From positions 595,520 through 659,519 of the forward strand of contig NW_026570300.1 in the NCBI RefSeq assembly GCF_019649055.1: a stretch of DNA of 64,000 nt, read 5' to 3'. Source of the DNA: Paramacrobiotus metropolitanus (taxonomy: Eukaryota > Tardigrada > Eutardigrada > Parachela > Macrobiotidae). The notes under the pieces are model-generated. The model searched no databases and was not told the origin of the DNA. It was given only the letters and a program-made list of their open reading frames with translations. A program made the translations under genes and the position numbers. Positions 25,560 to 35,292 of this stretch are shown piece after piece. Each line of letters opens with the position of its first letter. Within the stretch, counting starts at the first letter, position 1.

Positions 25560-25646
25560 ACAGTTTGTTTACACAATTCATTACAACTCGAGCACAGGTT
25601 GTTAAGACTGGCAGAGAGGATCGGCTACGAGCGCGCGTACTACACA
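25560..25646. repeat. Inverted copy of the 23160-23245 block
   Basis: The sequence from GTTTACACAATTCATTACAA through GTTAAGACTGGCAGAGAGG to the CGTACTACACA end matches the reverse complement of 23160-23245 with few differences. The pair bounds about 2.5 kb that includes the TIR transposon. Confidence 0.8.
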
Positions 25647-25647
25647 G

Positions 25648-25754
25648 TACTGTGTTGTCGAGTCAACTTGCCACCTTTTTTTACAGTGAGTCGTATCCGA
25701 TTAGCATATAACTCACTGTAAGAAAAGGTGGCAAGTTGACTCGACGATACAGTA
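25648..25754. repeat. Long hairpin (two ~44-bp arms, ~20-bp loop)
   Basis: Arms are about 25648-25691 and 25711-25754, built on GTCGAGTCAACTTGCCACC and its complement, with only a few mismatches. It directly abuts the preceding inverted-repeat block. It may be a foldback/MITE, a hairpin RNA gene or part of a transposon end. Confidence 0.85.
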
Positions 25755-26340
25755 ATTCAAGTCGATATCATGGCGTCAAAAATGGCGTCAGAACATAAAT
25801 CGCATAAACAATCCATATTGATACATTTCGCGCATTAGGCGTTGCACTATCATAGTCCACATCGATGGCCACTAACAAAATTTGTGCACGTAGCAGCCAT
25901 ACTATTATGATTTTTGCTTCTCATTCGCCCTCCACTCTCATTATATTTTGTTACGTATACACCGAAGTACTTTTTTACACCTTTTTTTCCTGCCGCAATG
26001 TAAATTTTGAACAACGCATAAATTTGAACGTTACATTATCACACGTTTTTAAGTACATTTATGTAAATCTGCAAGCGCTTGTATTGCATTGCCTCATTTT
26101 ACAACTGTTCACTTTATTGTATTTGAAAACGAAAAATGCGATGCACGAACAATAAATTAGTAGTACCATTCGTACGGAAAATACGTAAGTCAAATTTTTT
26201 TTTGCTTACACACAAAGTTTCTGTCCATACATATCATTTATATTCTCAAGTACAACCAGTTAAGAAGTGACATACGAACTCATTAGCATTTGCTCTCTCT
26301 GCATTGTCATAAAATTTACAAGTGGAAATTGACACCTGTT
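25755..26340. other. Intergenic DNA with a TGGCGTCAAAAATGGCGTCA word
   Basis: At 25769-25791 a doubled ATGGCGTCA word occurs that recurs inside the Polinton at 29239-29261 and 31657-31680. Otherwise no gene or repeat was recognised. Confidence 0.45.
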
Positions 26341-26414
26341 TTATCTTTTGATCGGCTTTAACCACACGTGCACCACATCGCACCGTTGTTTACTCTTGAC
26401 TAGGCATGGCGCGA

Positions 26415-26493
26415 TGATATTGTCATCGTTTCATCATCTCAGGCTAAGAATTGATGATGATATTGTCATCGTTTCATCATCTCAGGCTAAGAA
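26415..26493. repeat. Direct tandem duplication, ~44-bp unit
   Basis: GATGATATTGTCATCGTTTC through TCAGGCTAAGAA occurs twice in a row. The unit length is not a multiple of three, so only the second copy stays in the frame that leads into the basic AKKRK segment. Confidence 0.8.
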
Positions 26494-27134
26494 ACGGAAG
26501 CCTCTTGTGCAGACGTATCTTGCTCCACCAGACAACCGGAAGCGAGCGCCACCGGCGCCGTAGAAGAAACGAAAGGCGGTACATGAGCGCTTCGCGAATA
26601 TGCCAGCATCGCCCGTACAGTACGGAGCTGGACTTCCTAGAGGTGTGCTTAGCGCTCCCCCAGCTCCGAGGCCGTGGCCGCCTGTAGCTACACCAGGACT
26701 GAGGCGTCCACCGGTCATGCCAGGACCGCGCCCCAGCACTTCGCAGATGGTATCAGCAGTTCCACGTACCGAAATGACGATAAGGCCGAACGTGCCGCTC
26801 CAGCTAGTGCGTCCATGGAGTCCCAGGATACATCCCAACTATGCCCGGATACTACCCTGATATGCCAGGATTTGGACAGCCGTTTCCGCACTGGTATCAG
26901 CCGAATGCGTATCAGCGGGAGTACGACATGATGATGAACATCATGCATGATTTTGGTATCAATGGGAACGGTAACAATCGGCTCGGATATGGTATGAACG
27001 GAAACGACAATAACGGGCTTGGATTCAGTATGAACGGGAACAACAATAACGGGCTCGGATTCGGTATGAACGGGAACAACAATAATGGCCATGGAAACGG
27101 TGTCAACGGAGATAATAATAACGGATTTCAGTAA
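26457..27134 (+). CDS. Unrecognised low-complexity protein with Gly/Asn 12-residue repeats (frame broken)
   Basis: Three consecutive segments read as protein. First (about 26457-26560): an acidic-hydrophobic stretch DDDIVIVSSSQ followed by KKRK, resembling a SUMO-interaction motif next to a nuclear localisation signal, ending at an in-frame TAG (about 26561). Second, in the same frame (26600-26860): a Pro-rich segment. Third, in another frame (26841-27134): a Tyr/Pro-rich start (MPGYYPDMPGFGQPFPHWYQ) then about five 12-residue repeats of the type GLGFGMNGNNNN. A poly(A) signal AATAAA lies near 27544. It may be a spliced host gene, a Polinton-edge gene or a decayed ORF. I do not recognise the family. 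Confidence 0.4.
26955..27131. repeat. 36-bp coding minisatellite (about five units)
   Basis: Units of the type GGTATGAACGGGAACAACAA plus 16 more bases follow each other in frame and encode the Gly/Asn repeats. The outer units are the most diverged. Confidence 0.8.
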
Positions 27135-27637
27135 GTTTCGGCGACGCAAAGTATCTTGACTACCAGCGTTGTTGACATCATTGCATAATTTAACCGCATG
27201 CTATTAAGCGCGTTATAATTACAATTAGTTGCATGCTATCGGTTTATTATACTAGCTGTGCAACATTATTTTCATTCAGGGTAAATTAATTCTGTGGTTT
27301 AAGTGTAACTGTATAAACGTCTTGATGCTGATTATGTTGCTTTTATGGCTGTTTCACTGCTCAATGTTTAGCTGCTTATGATCTGTATGTAGGGTGTATT
27401 CCAAAACCGTGCGCTGTTTCCGTGTATTATTGATTGTGTTTATAATCTCATAAGTTGAATACTGGTATGAATATTCGGCTCGATGCATGTATATGGATGA
27501 TACGTTTCTTTGATATTATATTAATGCCTTATGATAAAATTAAATAAAAATGTTTGCCGATCGGAGAGATGTTGTGTTAACATTGTTGTACCTATACGCA
27601 TGCCACGCTAGCACAAACAACAGCAACAACAGCCAAA

Positions 27638-30600
27638 ATGAAACTTGAATTTTTTAGAAACAGAAAACTCTACCAGATCAACGCTAACACGCGACGCATC
27701 ACGACCGCAAACAACTTTCGAACCACGGAAGACAGTTTTACCCTCATATTTCGGCTCAATCCACAGCCGATGTCTCTGATGGCGGTGTCGGCGGAAGTAC
27801 GTAAACTCTTCAGTCAACTTCTGGCGGAACTTTTAGCTTACCATCAAGCGAATGGCAGTGACAGAGTGCGCCTGTGATCGTGCCGCATTGCATGGTCTAA
27901 CCCTGACCGAAACTAACGCATTATGCAAAATGGTGCAAATTTTTATTGAATGAATGCAACGACGACGAATGTCCACGCTGTGGATAATATTCCTTCTGGA
28001 TTCAGTAGCAAACAACACAGTATGATCCTGCACATGACGGTGAATTTTCACCATTTGAAACAATGACTTAGCACACGAAGTGTTTCTGATGGTCCGGTGG
28101 ACGCCATTGAAGAACGGCACGACCGCTGTCATGAGCAACTGATCACATGACGGCTGTCGCATTCTTTACCATGATTGCCATGATTAAAAGGAATTCCTAC
28201 GACTGCAACCGGAATTTTTCTTCCGATGAGTGCTTCGAAAAGCATAAACAAAGAATTGCGCACCGGACGAAAGATTTGACAATTTGCAACGCCTGGAAAA
28301 AGTTTGAAGACTGCAACAGGTAATTAATATTTTTAAAAATCTTTTCTTAACCTATTTAGTAACAGTTGCATTGAATCTGTTTTGCGACGTTAAAAGCTAA
28401 ATTATTTAGGTATATTAATCCGCCTGGCCGGAAGTACTCGGATCCACATGTCTGCTATGCGACGCTGTGCCTGAATTGTAAAGAATTCGTTCTTCCTAAT
28501 CACCTTTGTTATATTTTAAATGGAGAAAAAGCGCAAAACAAGAAAGCAAAACTAAAGAATCATGCGGTTGCTGAATGCGAAACTTTTGCTTCTGAAGATG
28601 ATGCCGTGTCGGATTTCCTGGACGATGATGCAGAAAGTGATGCACGCAGCGAAGAGTTTTGCGATGATGTAGATGAAGTCGTTAGCGATGACGCGGATGA
28701 TGTGTGTGAAGACTCCGAATCCACTATTTCCGAGGCAAACAGAAAACAGCAAGCCCGTTTCGAGAACAAAAAATTTGTTTTTGATTTTGAAACATGTCTT
28801 GACAACAGTCGAAATCACCAGCCGATGGTCGTGGCCATGATGTGCTTGGATGATGATGCGTTTGAGATTTGTTTCAGTGGATACAGATGTGTTTCTGAGC
28901 TGCTTGAATGGATTTTTAAAAACTGCCGATCTTGCACCTTTTTATCACACAACGGAAAGCGGTACGACAATTTTTTCATCCTTAGTGGATTAGAAAAGGA
29001 AGGCCACATCGTTGAAAAAATTCAAGATGGTTCCAGTATCACAATGTTAAAAATTCCCGGGCTGAAGTGCAAGTTCATCGACACGCTCTCCTTTATGCCC
29101 CGTTCTCTTTCGGAGCTTTCAAAGATTTGGGAATTGACCATTTAGTATTGAAAGGATTTTTTCCGTACGCGTTCAACACACCAGCAAACCAGAATTATCA
29201 TGGACCGTTGCCAGGTAACAAAAATATTTTTAGATTTTCATGGCGTCAAAAATGGCGTCAAATGTTAAATAATTCAAGTTTCTCCTCAGGAAAACAATAC
29301 TTCGACTGCTCAAGGATGTCACGCAAGAAATTTGAAGAATTTGAAAAGTGGTACGACGACGCTGCTAATACGTTTGGGAATAACTACAATCTCCTGGAGG
29401 AACGCAAGAAATACTGCGTGAACGACGTTCTGGTTTTAAGAGAATGTTGCCGGATCACTCGCAAAAACTTTATGGATATGTTTCCTGGTATTGATCCATT
29501 CGATTCTGTAACAAACCCGTCAGCAGTGCTTCTGGCTTTCCAAGTTCATTATTTGAAACAGAACACCATCGGGATTATTCCTCCAGGTGGTTACGGCGGG
29601 CGACAAAATCAAAGTTTCAAAGGATTTAAATGGTTGTCGCATATCGAAAGACAGTTGCAAGAGAAACAACCGGATGATTTCCTTCAGACTGCTCGTTCAG
29701 CCGCAGGTGAAAAGTTTTTGGACGACAAAATATGTGTTGATGGATTTTGGGAACCCACCGGAACATGTTATCAGTTCTGCGGTTGCTTTTGGCACGGCTG
29801 TAAAAAAATGTTTCCCTGACCAGCGAAAAATGAACACGGTCAGAATGCGTACTTTTGGCGAATTGCGGGAGGAAACGCTGAGAATTAAAAGGAGGATCGA
29901 GAGCTATGGCAGGTTCTTTGTGGGGGTCTGGGAATGCGAGTACGACGAATTGGTTAAAAAAGTGAAGAAATCATACCGCAAAAAGAATTTCGGCCACCAT
30001 TGAATGTACGTGACCACTTGTTCGGCGGGAGGACGGGAATTTTTGCCATGTATAAAGAAATTCCACCACCGCTGAAAGGAAAAGCTTTTGATTTTATATC
30101 CTTGTACCCGTCAATAATGGTGTACGGCAAGTATCATGTGGGCCATCCTACGATTCTTTACAATAACTTCGGCGACCCGTTCGACTTATCGGAATATTAC
30201 GGCGTGATTTATTGCCGTGTACTTCCCCCTAAGAATTTGTTTGTACCGACGTTGCCAATGCGACTGAAAGATGGAAGAACTGTCTACACGTTATGCAGAA
30301 CATGTTCGGAAGAAGTGACTATTGCCAAACAGTGCGAGCATTCAGATGAACAACGAGAACTTGAAGGTGCATGGATCACTCCTTTGATGGAACAAGATGT
30401 ATCAGACGGGTATAAAATTAGTAACATTTTTGAGATCCACCATTTTGATGAAACGTCGCAATTCAATCCTGAAACCAAAGACGGAGGAATTTTCGCTCAG
30501 TTTATTCTTGACTTAATCCGTGGCAAAATTGTGAACAGCGGGTTTCCGGCGCACATCGTGACGGAGGAAGAGAAATGGGATTACTGCCGCAACTACGCCG

Positions 30601-31614
30601 AAAAGCTAGGAATTGTTTTTGAACCTGACGAAGTGCAACTAAATCCAGGCGCAAAATACTGTGCGAAAATTTGGGTGAACGCCGTGTGGGGCAGGTAAAG
30701 GCAATGAATTTGTTATTTAGAAAATATTCTGTTATATTTTAAGTTTTTTTATAGATTCGTTATGAAAGCACTGTACCAGCAACATAAATATTGCACAACG
30801 TACAAGCAGATGAAGGACATCGTTTTCAATACGTCGTTCGAAACAAAAGATGTTCGAATCGTGAACAACGGCAAAGCGCTGGATGTTACATATATGGAAA
30901 AGAAAAACTGGGTAATATATTTATTTCTGATTTGTTTTTTAGCTTTATTAAGCATTTGATTTCTTTTGGGCTGCGCCAAACAAACGATGCAATCCGTATA
31001 TTGGTGTGTTCACTACTGGTTTGGCTCAACTAAAGCTGTTGCAACAACTACGGCTAGTTGAAGATCGTCTTCTTTATTGCGACACGGACTTCGTTATTTT
31101 TGTTAGTGAACCAGTAAAGCCAGATCCACCACTTGGAGACCTGTTGGGTAAATTTTCCGATGATCTGGGCGGCAATTATTTCGTCGAGTGGCTGGCACTT
31201 GCAAAGAAAACGCACTGCCAAATGATGTCTACCGGCGAAGAACGAATCAAATGCAAAGGAATCCCGAAAACCGAAGCGCTGAAGGATCGTTTCCATGGAT
31301 CGGTGCTACGGGACATGTTATTCAGCACTGGTCCATCAACTGTCCAAGCGCGCGATGACATAACGTTCAAAAGAAACACCACGGATTTCAATATTCAAAC
31401 TGTGCCTTTGCAGCGGCGAGTGGGATGCAAATTTACCAGCAGAGTGATCGGAAAAAATTTTGTAACGTACCCGCACGGATATGAAAATATTCCCTTTCCT
31501 AAAATCGGTTCGAAGGAGATGGATCTCGTATTTAATTTGCTTGAGAAATACACCCCTGCTATGTTGTATGAAAACATTGACGATGATGTGGCTCTCGAAT
31601 CCTTAGTGGATTAG
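27638..31614 (+). pseudogene. polB: Polinton protein-primed-type DNA polymerase B (introns, frameshifted)
   Basis: Replicates the element. From left to right: an N-terminal piece (27638-27877), a degenerate stretch, a Cys/His-rich zinc-ribbon region (about 28140-28500), an acidic linker, then the 3'-5' exonuclease with FVFDFETCLD (about 28780) and SHNGKRYDNFFIL (about 28950), followed by the polymerase with DFISLYPSI (motif A, about 30090), WVNAVWGR (motif B, about 30680) and LYCDTDF (motif C, about 31075; both Asp retained, Ser to Phe). It ends at TAG 31612-31614. Candidate GT-AG introns lie at 28321-28410, 29213-29289, about 30697-30754 and about 30912-30955. The frame changes near 29110 and 29817, and the N-terminal piece ends in TGA near 27875. 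The enzyme would be non-functional as sequenced unless these are assembly indels. Confidence 0.88.
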
Positions 31615-31941
31615 CATAATTTCTACTAATTCTATTTTGCGTATCTCTATTTATGTTATGGCGTCAAAAGGCGTCAAAATGTACTCTGCGGTTTTTTTAA
31701 TCTCGCCTTTTAGCGTCGAACAACTGAATCTCTTTGCTATTATAATATTGAAAAATGTGAAACATCGGTGAACATTGTCTTCCTTCAAAGTAAACCAGAG
31801 CGAAAAAAAACGGTAGCGCCGAGTTATTACAATGACACAAAACTGAGTGCACACATAGGTTATTTTGTTTATTATAAACACAAAGCAAAATGTCAAGCGG
31901 AAACGATGGCGCAGACTTATTAACCATGAGTGCACACAAAT

Positions 31942-32640
31942 TTATTCCAAGATGCATTCTGCCATGTGCAAAGCTGAAATTTCCATATCCCAGGCTTCCG
32001 GTGTGTTGAAATATCCCTGCGGCCATTCCTGTCCAAATCCATTCTCCAAACGGTGGAGCAAGTAGCACAACGTAGTCCAAGTTCCAGCGACAGAAATTTC
32101 GTCTTGTGCAATCCGAATAATTGGCTCTTTGTTGACACTGGTTTCATGTGGTGTAGGAAAACACGTCACCGTCGTTTTTCGCTTTCCACGAAACGTCATC
32201 GTCTGAGCAGCATCGTGTTTATGAGCCAGCTCCAGAAGTAGAATTATCGATCGATCTTCGAAAATTCGGAATAACTGTGCCATTTCCAAATCGTGCAGAC
32301 AGATGCCGTTTTCGGTCATGAGAGGCATGTTAACAACAAGGGGATTAGACGTCGTCACCATTTTTACCTTCCGGTCATCCCAATTCACGTAGGCCATTAC
32401 ACTGCTGTTCAAATAAAATACTGTCGCACAGTTAATAACTCCGATTTCTCGAAACTCATTCCTTAAAGCTGCAATACACTGCTTGTGTCTGGTATCAAAT
32501 GCGCCGTCCATTTTGGAAAATAAACACAGTGATATACCGTTTGACAAAATTTGAATATGGAGTCTGATAAATTTGCAGTCACTGCAACCTGCCGGACACA
32601 GCCGATTTTCATTCAGTGTGCGTGTGGGTTGAACCAACAA
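31942..32640 (-). CDS. Unrecognised Polinton-resident protein
   Basis: An intact 232-codon frame, opposite in orientation to its neighbours and lying between the polymerase and integrase genes. The likely start is a downstream Met at the MDGAFDTRHKQCIAALR segment (about 32511), because the region before it reads as a leader. Visible features are a Cys pair near the N-terminus (CPAGCSDC), hydrophobic beta-like stretches (SIILLLELA) and a Trp/aromatic C-terminus (GTWTTLCYLLHRLENGFGQEW). No catalytic motif was recognised. Position and integrity suggest an element gene. Function unknown. Confidence 0.5.
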   Translation of the reverse strand: MLVQPTRTLNENRLCPAGCSDCKFIRLHIQILSNGISLCLFSKMDGAFDTRHKQCIAALRNEFREIGVINCATVFYLNSSVMAYVNWDDRKVKMVTTSNPLVVNMPLMTENGICLHDLEMAQLFRIFEDRSIILLLELAHKHDAAQTMTFRGKRKTTVTCFPTPHETSVNKEPIIRIAQDEISVAGTWTTLCYLLHRLENGFGQEWPQGYFNTPEAWDMEISALHMAECILE

Positions 32641-32768
32641 TTTTTAAGGCGCACGATTGGTCAGAAAAAAATTTTAAAATTGCTGCCAACATGGACGCGC
32701 GACCGATACAACGCCATGTAATTTATGTTTCACTCATCAGTTGTTTTGTTTAGTTTTTCGAATCGTAA

Positions 32769-33278
32769 ATGTCGCACTTGAGAGCCAAAAACAACGGTCG
32801 TTTGAAAAGCGAGCTTGTGTCAGGGTTATGTTCTTCCGGAAGCTCTCGCTTACCAGTACTTGATAATAAATCGATTTTGTACAAACGGAGTGTTTCAGCT
32901 TTCAAATTTATTGTCGCATATTTGATGAACCAACATTTCATGCAATCGGAGCGACTGGCATGCAAGGGCTGTTATTCTGTGTCACTGGTGCATTCGTGCA
33001 AAAATCGACTCAATGATCGTACTTTAAAGTCATTAGTCTTCTATATTTTATTAAACACGCTCAACAAAAGAAAGCTGAAAAAGATTTTTAACCAGGTTTT
33101 TGAGGAATATACAGGCGAGAAAAATAAAATCTGCACTTGTATTTTATATTATATATGCCTAACTATCTGGAGACCGCTGATGCGAAAACAGTTTCTGGAT
33201 AACGCTTTTCCTAAAGGTTTGGACAAAAAATTAATAAAAGTCATTCATGGAATCATTGTTGAAAAAGATATATCTTAA
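32769..33278 (+). CDS. Polinton Cys/His zinc-motif protein or integrase N-terminal extension
   Basis: A 169-residue frame. The middle holds LACKGCYSVSLVHSC, a C-x2-C-x6-H-x-C zinc-type motif that I associate with a small conserved Polinton protein. The rest is Lys/Leu-rich with no recognised fold. It overlaps the start of the integrase frame (33247) in a different frame, so it could be a separate gene or the upstream part of the integrase after a frameshift. I favour a separate gene. Confidence 0.45.
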   Translation: MSHLRAKNNGRLKSELVSGLCSSGSSRLPVLDNKSILYKRSVSAFKFIVAYLMNQHFMQSERLACKGCYSVSLVHSCKNRLNDRTLKSLVFYILLNTLNKRKLKKIFNQVFEEYTGEKNKICTCILYYICLTIWRPLMRKQFLDNAFPKGLDKKLIKVIHGIIVEKDIS

Positions 33279-34347
33279 CCCAGCATCACCTGGTGGCTTC
33301 GGCGGGATCAGAAAACTTCTTCATGCCGCAAGAAAAGAATCTAGCGAAAAAATTTCCGAAAATGACGTGCTTGAATTTCTCACAGCTCAGCCAGCCTATT
33401 CTCTGCATAAACCTATCAAAAAAAATTTGCTCGTCGACCGTTTGTTGTTTTGTCTTTTGGTGAACAGCTTCAAGCTGATTTAATTGACTACAGTTCAATG
33501 GCTATGCACAATGACGGATATAATTATTTGCTTGTGGTAGTCGACTGTTTTTCACGTCAGGCGTGGGTGGAACCACTTCGGTAGAAGTCTGGTATTCAAG
33601 TGAAAGATGCCCTCCTGAAAATTTTACAACGCTGTGGTTTCAAGCCAGTACGACTGCAAAAAGACCTAGGAAAAGAATTCTACAACCAACATGTTTCCGG
33701 TTTGTTAAAAGAGCTTGATATTGAACACTTTTATACTCAGAACGCTGAAATAAAAGGCGGTTTAGTGGAACGGCTGAACAGAACAATTTCAGCCAAATTA
33801 TTCCGATATCTCACATTCAACAAGTCAAAGAGATGGATCGACGTTATACATGATATTTTGGATTCATACAATAATTCTCCACATCGTTCGTTAAAGAACC
33901 ACGCACCCAAAGAAGTAAGCAAAGAAAGCGAAGCAGAATTCGTGAAAATAATGAAAGAAACGTGGAAACTTAATCATATTTTGTCAAGAAATACAAAAAA
34001 ACTGCATTAATGCGGGAGACTATGTTCGATTAAGCTTAAAAAAGGCTCCCCATGAAAAGTTATACACGATTGGGTGGACCATCGAAGTGTACAGAGTAAA
34101 AAGCAAAGACATAAAAGACGGCGTGGAAGTATTTTTCGTGGAGGATTTAAAAGGGGAGCAATTAGAAGGAAAATTTTACCTTGAAGAATTGCAAAAAGTG
34201 GCGAAAGAAACGAATGAATCCGCTGAAATCGCTGTTATTGGAAAAAAGAGAAACAAAGTCCTTATTCATTATGTTGGGTGGAATAAAAAATTTGATGAAT
34301 GGATTTCAGTTTCAGAGTTAGCTAAACATGGACTTGTGCTTGTTTAA
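33247..34347 (+). pseudogene. Polinton retrovirus-like integrase with chromodomain (frameshifted)
   Basis: Inserts the element into host DNA. The N-terminal pattern NPASPGGFGGIRKLLHAA is typical for Polinton integrases. The DDE core residues are all visible: Asp in LQADLIDY (about 33490), Asp in LQKDLGKEF (about 33660) and Glu in GGLVERLNRTI (about 33760). The C-terminal domain has YTIGWTIEVYRV and GKFYLEELQKV, ending with a chromo-like domain, KVLIHYVGWNKKFDEWI (about 34260-34310). The frame shifts near 33425 and near 34000, and TAG interrupts at 33582-33584. The chromo segment reads more like chromo-barrel proteins (HY-x-GWN-x3-DEW) than the usual VKWKGY. Confidence 0.88.
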
Positions 34348-34357
34348 ATAATTAATC

Positions 34358-34766
34358 ATGGATTTTACTATAACCGCGACTTCTGATAAGCTGATTGGCA
34401 ATACTGCCTCTGAATTGACCGTGTATTTACCCGATTATATGCAATTTTCATCGGATTATGAAATGGCTTTAACGTTTATACTTTATACAGTGTCCGAAAC
34501 GACTAAATTCTGATGTAACCACCCTTTTTGTGCACTCTGATTTGATAAGAAGCCAAATTTTAAATAATTCAAGAGTTTCACTTTTAGCTTTACTGTCTGT
34601 TAAAGAAGCATGTGGCGGAAACGCGTCAAAACGTGGGTTGTACGCTGACATTGCCGTTAATCAGTTTGACCGAATTTCGTTTTCGATAACGGATGCAAGT
34701 GGCAAAAACATTTCATTTGAAAAAGGTGCTTCTACTGTACTTCAGCTACATTTCCGCAAAAAGTAA
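34358..34766 (+). pseudogene. Polinton minor capsid (penton-type single jelly-roll), one frameshift
   Basis: Starts at ATG 34358 (MDFTITATSDKLIG) and would form the capsid vertices. The C-terminal half has the family landmarks VHSDLIRSQIL, DIAVNQFDRISFSITDASG and the ending LQLHFRKK. The first frame ends at TGA 34511-34513. The rest reads in the +1 frame from about 34512 to TAA 34764-34766, so a single indel near 34505-34511 breaks the gene. It lies 11 bases after the integrase stop and just before the basic protein gene. The minor capsid assignment rests on family memory of the C-terminal motif. Confidence 0.8.
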
Positions 34767-34768
34767 TC

Positions 34769-35221
34769 ATGGATGATATCCAAACGTTCAGCATACCTGC
34801 TCAGGTTTATGTGCAGCTATTATCACCAACAAACCACAGCGAAGGGCATGCACAAACTGGGTATGGCGCTATTGGGAATTTTTTTGGTAGTTTGGCCAGA
34901 ACTGCTAAGAATATAATATTTCCAAACCTCGTAAGGTTAGGAAAAAATGTTGTTAACGACGTTCTTCATAACAAAACGCCTCTGTTGGATTCGGCGCGGA
35001 ACCATACTGTGGAAGCTATGCAAAGCATCGCTGGTAAAATTCAGGGAGGGTCTGGAAAGCGAACAAAGCGCAAAAGTCGCTCCAGAAAGGTTGCCAAAAG
35101 TATAGAAAAGCTAATCACGAAGCGGAAGCGTCGCCGTCGAAAAAAGAAGCAGCCTGGAAAACTTAGAAAGCGGGCTGCTAAACGTTACAAGAAATCAAAA
35201 GGAAGAAAATCTTCGAAGTAG
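34769..35221 (+). CDS. Polinton basic pVI/core-like protein
   Basis: An intact 150-residue protein. After a short acidic start (MDDIQTFSIPAQ) comes a Gly-rich amphipathic segment (GYGAIGNFFGSLARTAK) like the membrane-active region of adenovirus protein VI-type minor proteins. It continues with a helical stretch (LGKNVVNDVLHNKTPLL) and a very basic tail (KRKRRRRKKKQPGKLRKRA) suited to DNA packaging or nuclear targeting. GG/GS dipeptides could be sites for the element's adenain-like protease. It starts 2 bases after the minor capsid stop. Function is inferred from position and composition. Confidence 0.65.
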   Translation: MDDIQTFSIPAQVYVQLLSPTNHSEGHAQTGYGAIGNFFGSLARTAKNIIFPNLVRLGKNVVNDVLHNKTPLLDSARNHTVEAMQSIAGKIQGGSGKRTKRKSRSRKVAKSIEKLITKRKRRRRKKKQPGKLRKRAAKRYKKSKGRKSSK

Positions 35222-35292
35222 AAGAAGCTACGTTTTCCTTTGAGTAATCTACTTAATCAGAAATAATTTCCATAGAAAGCTACATAGCAATC

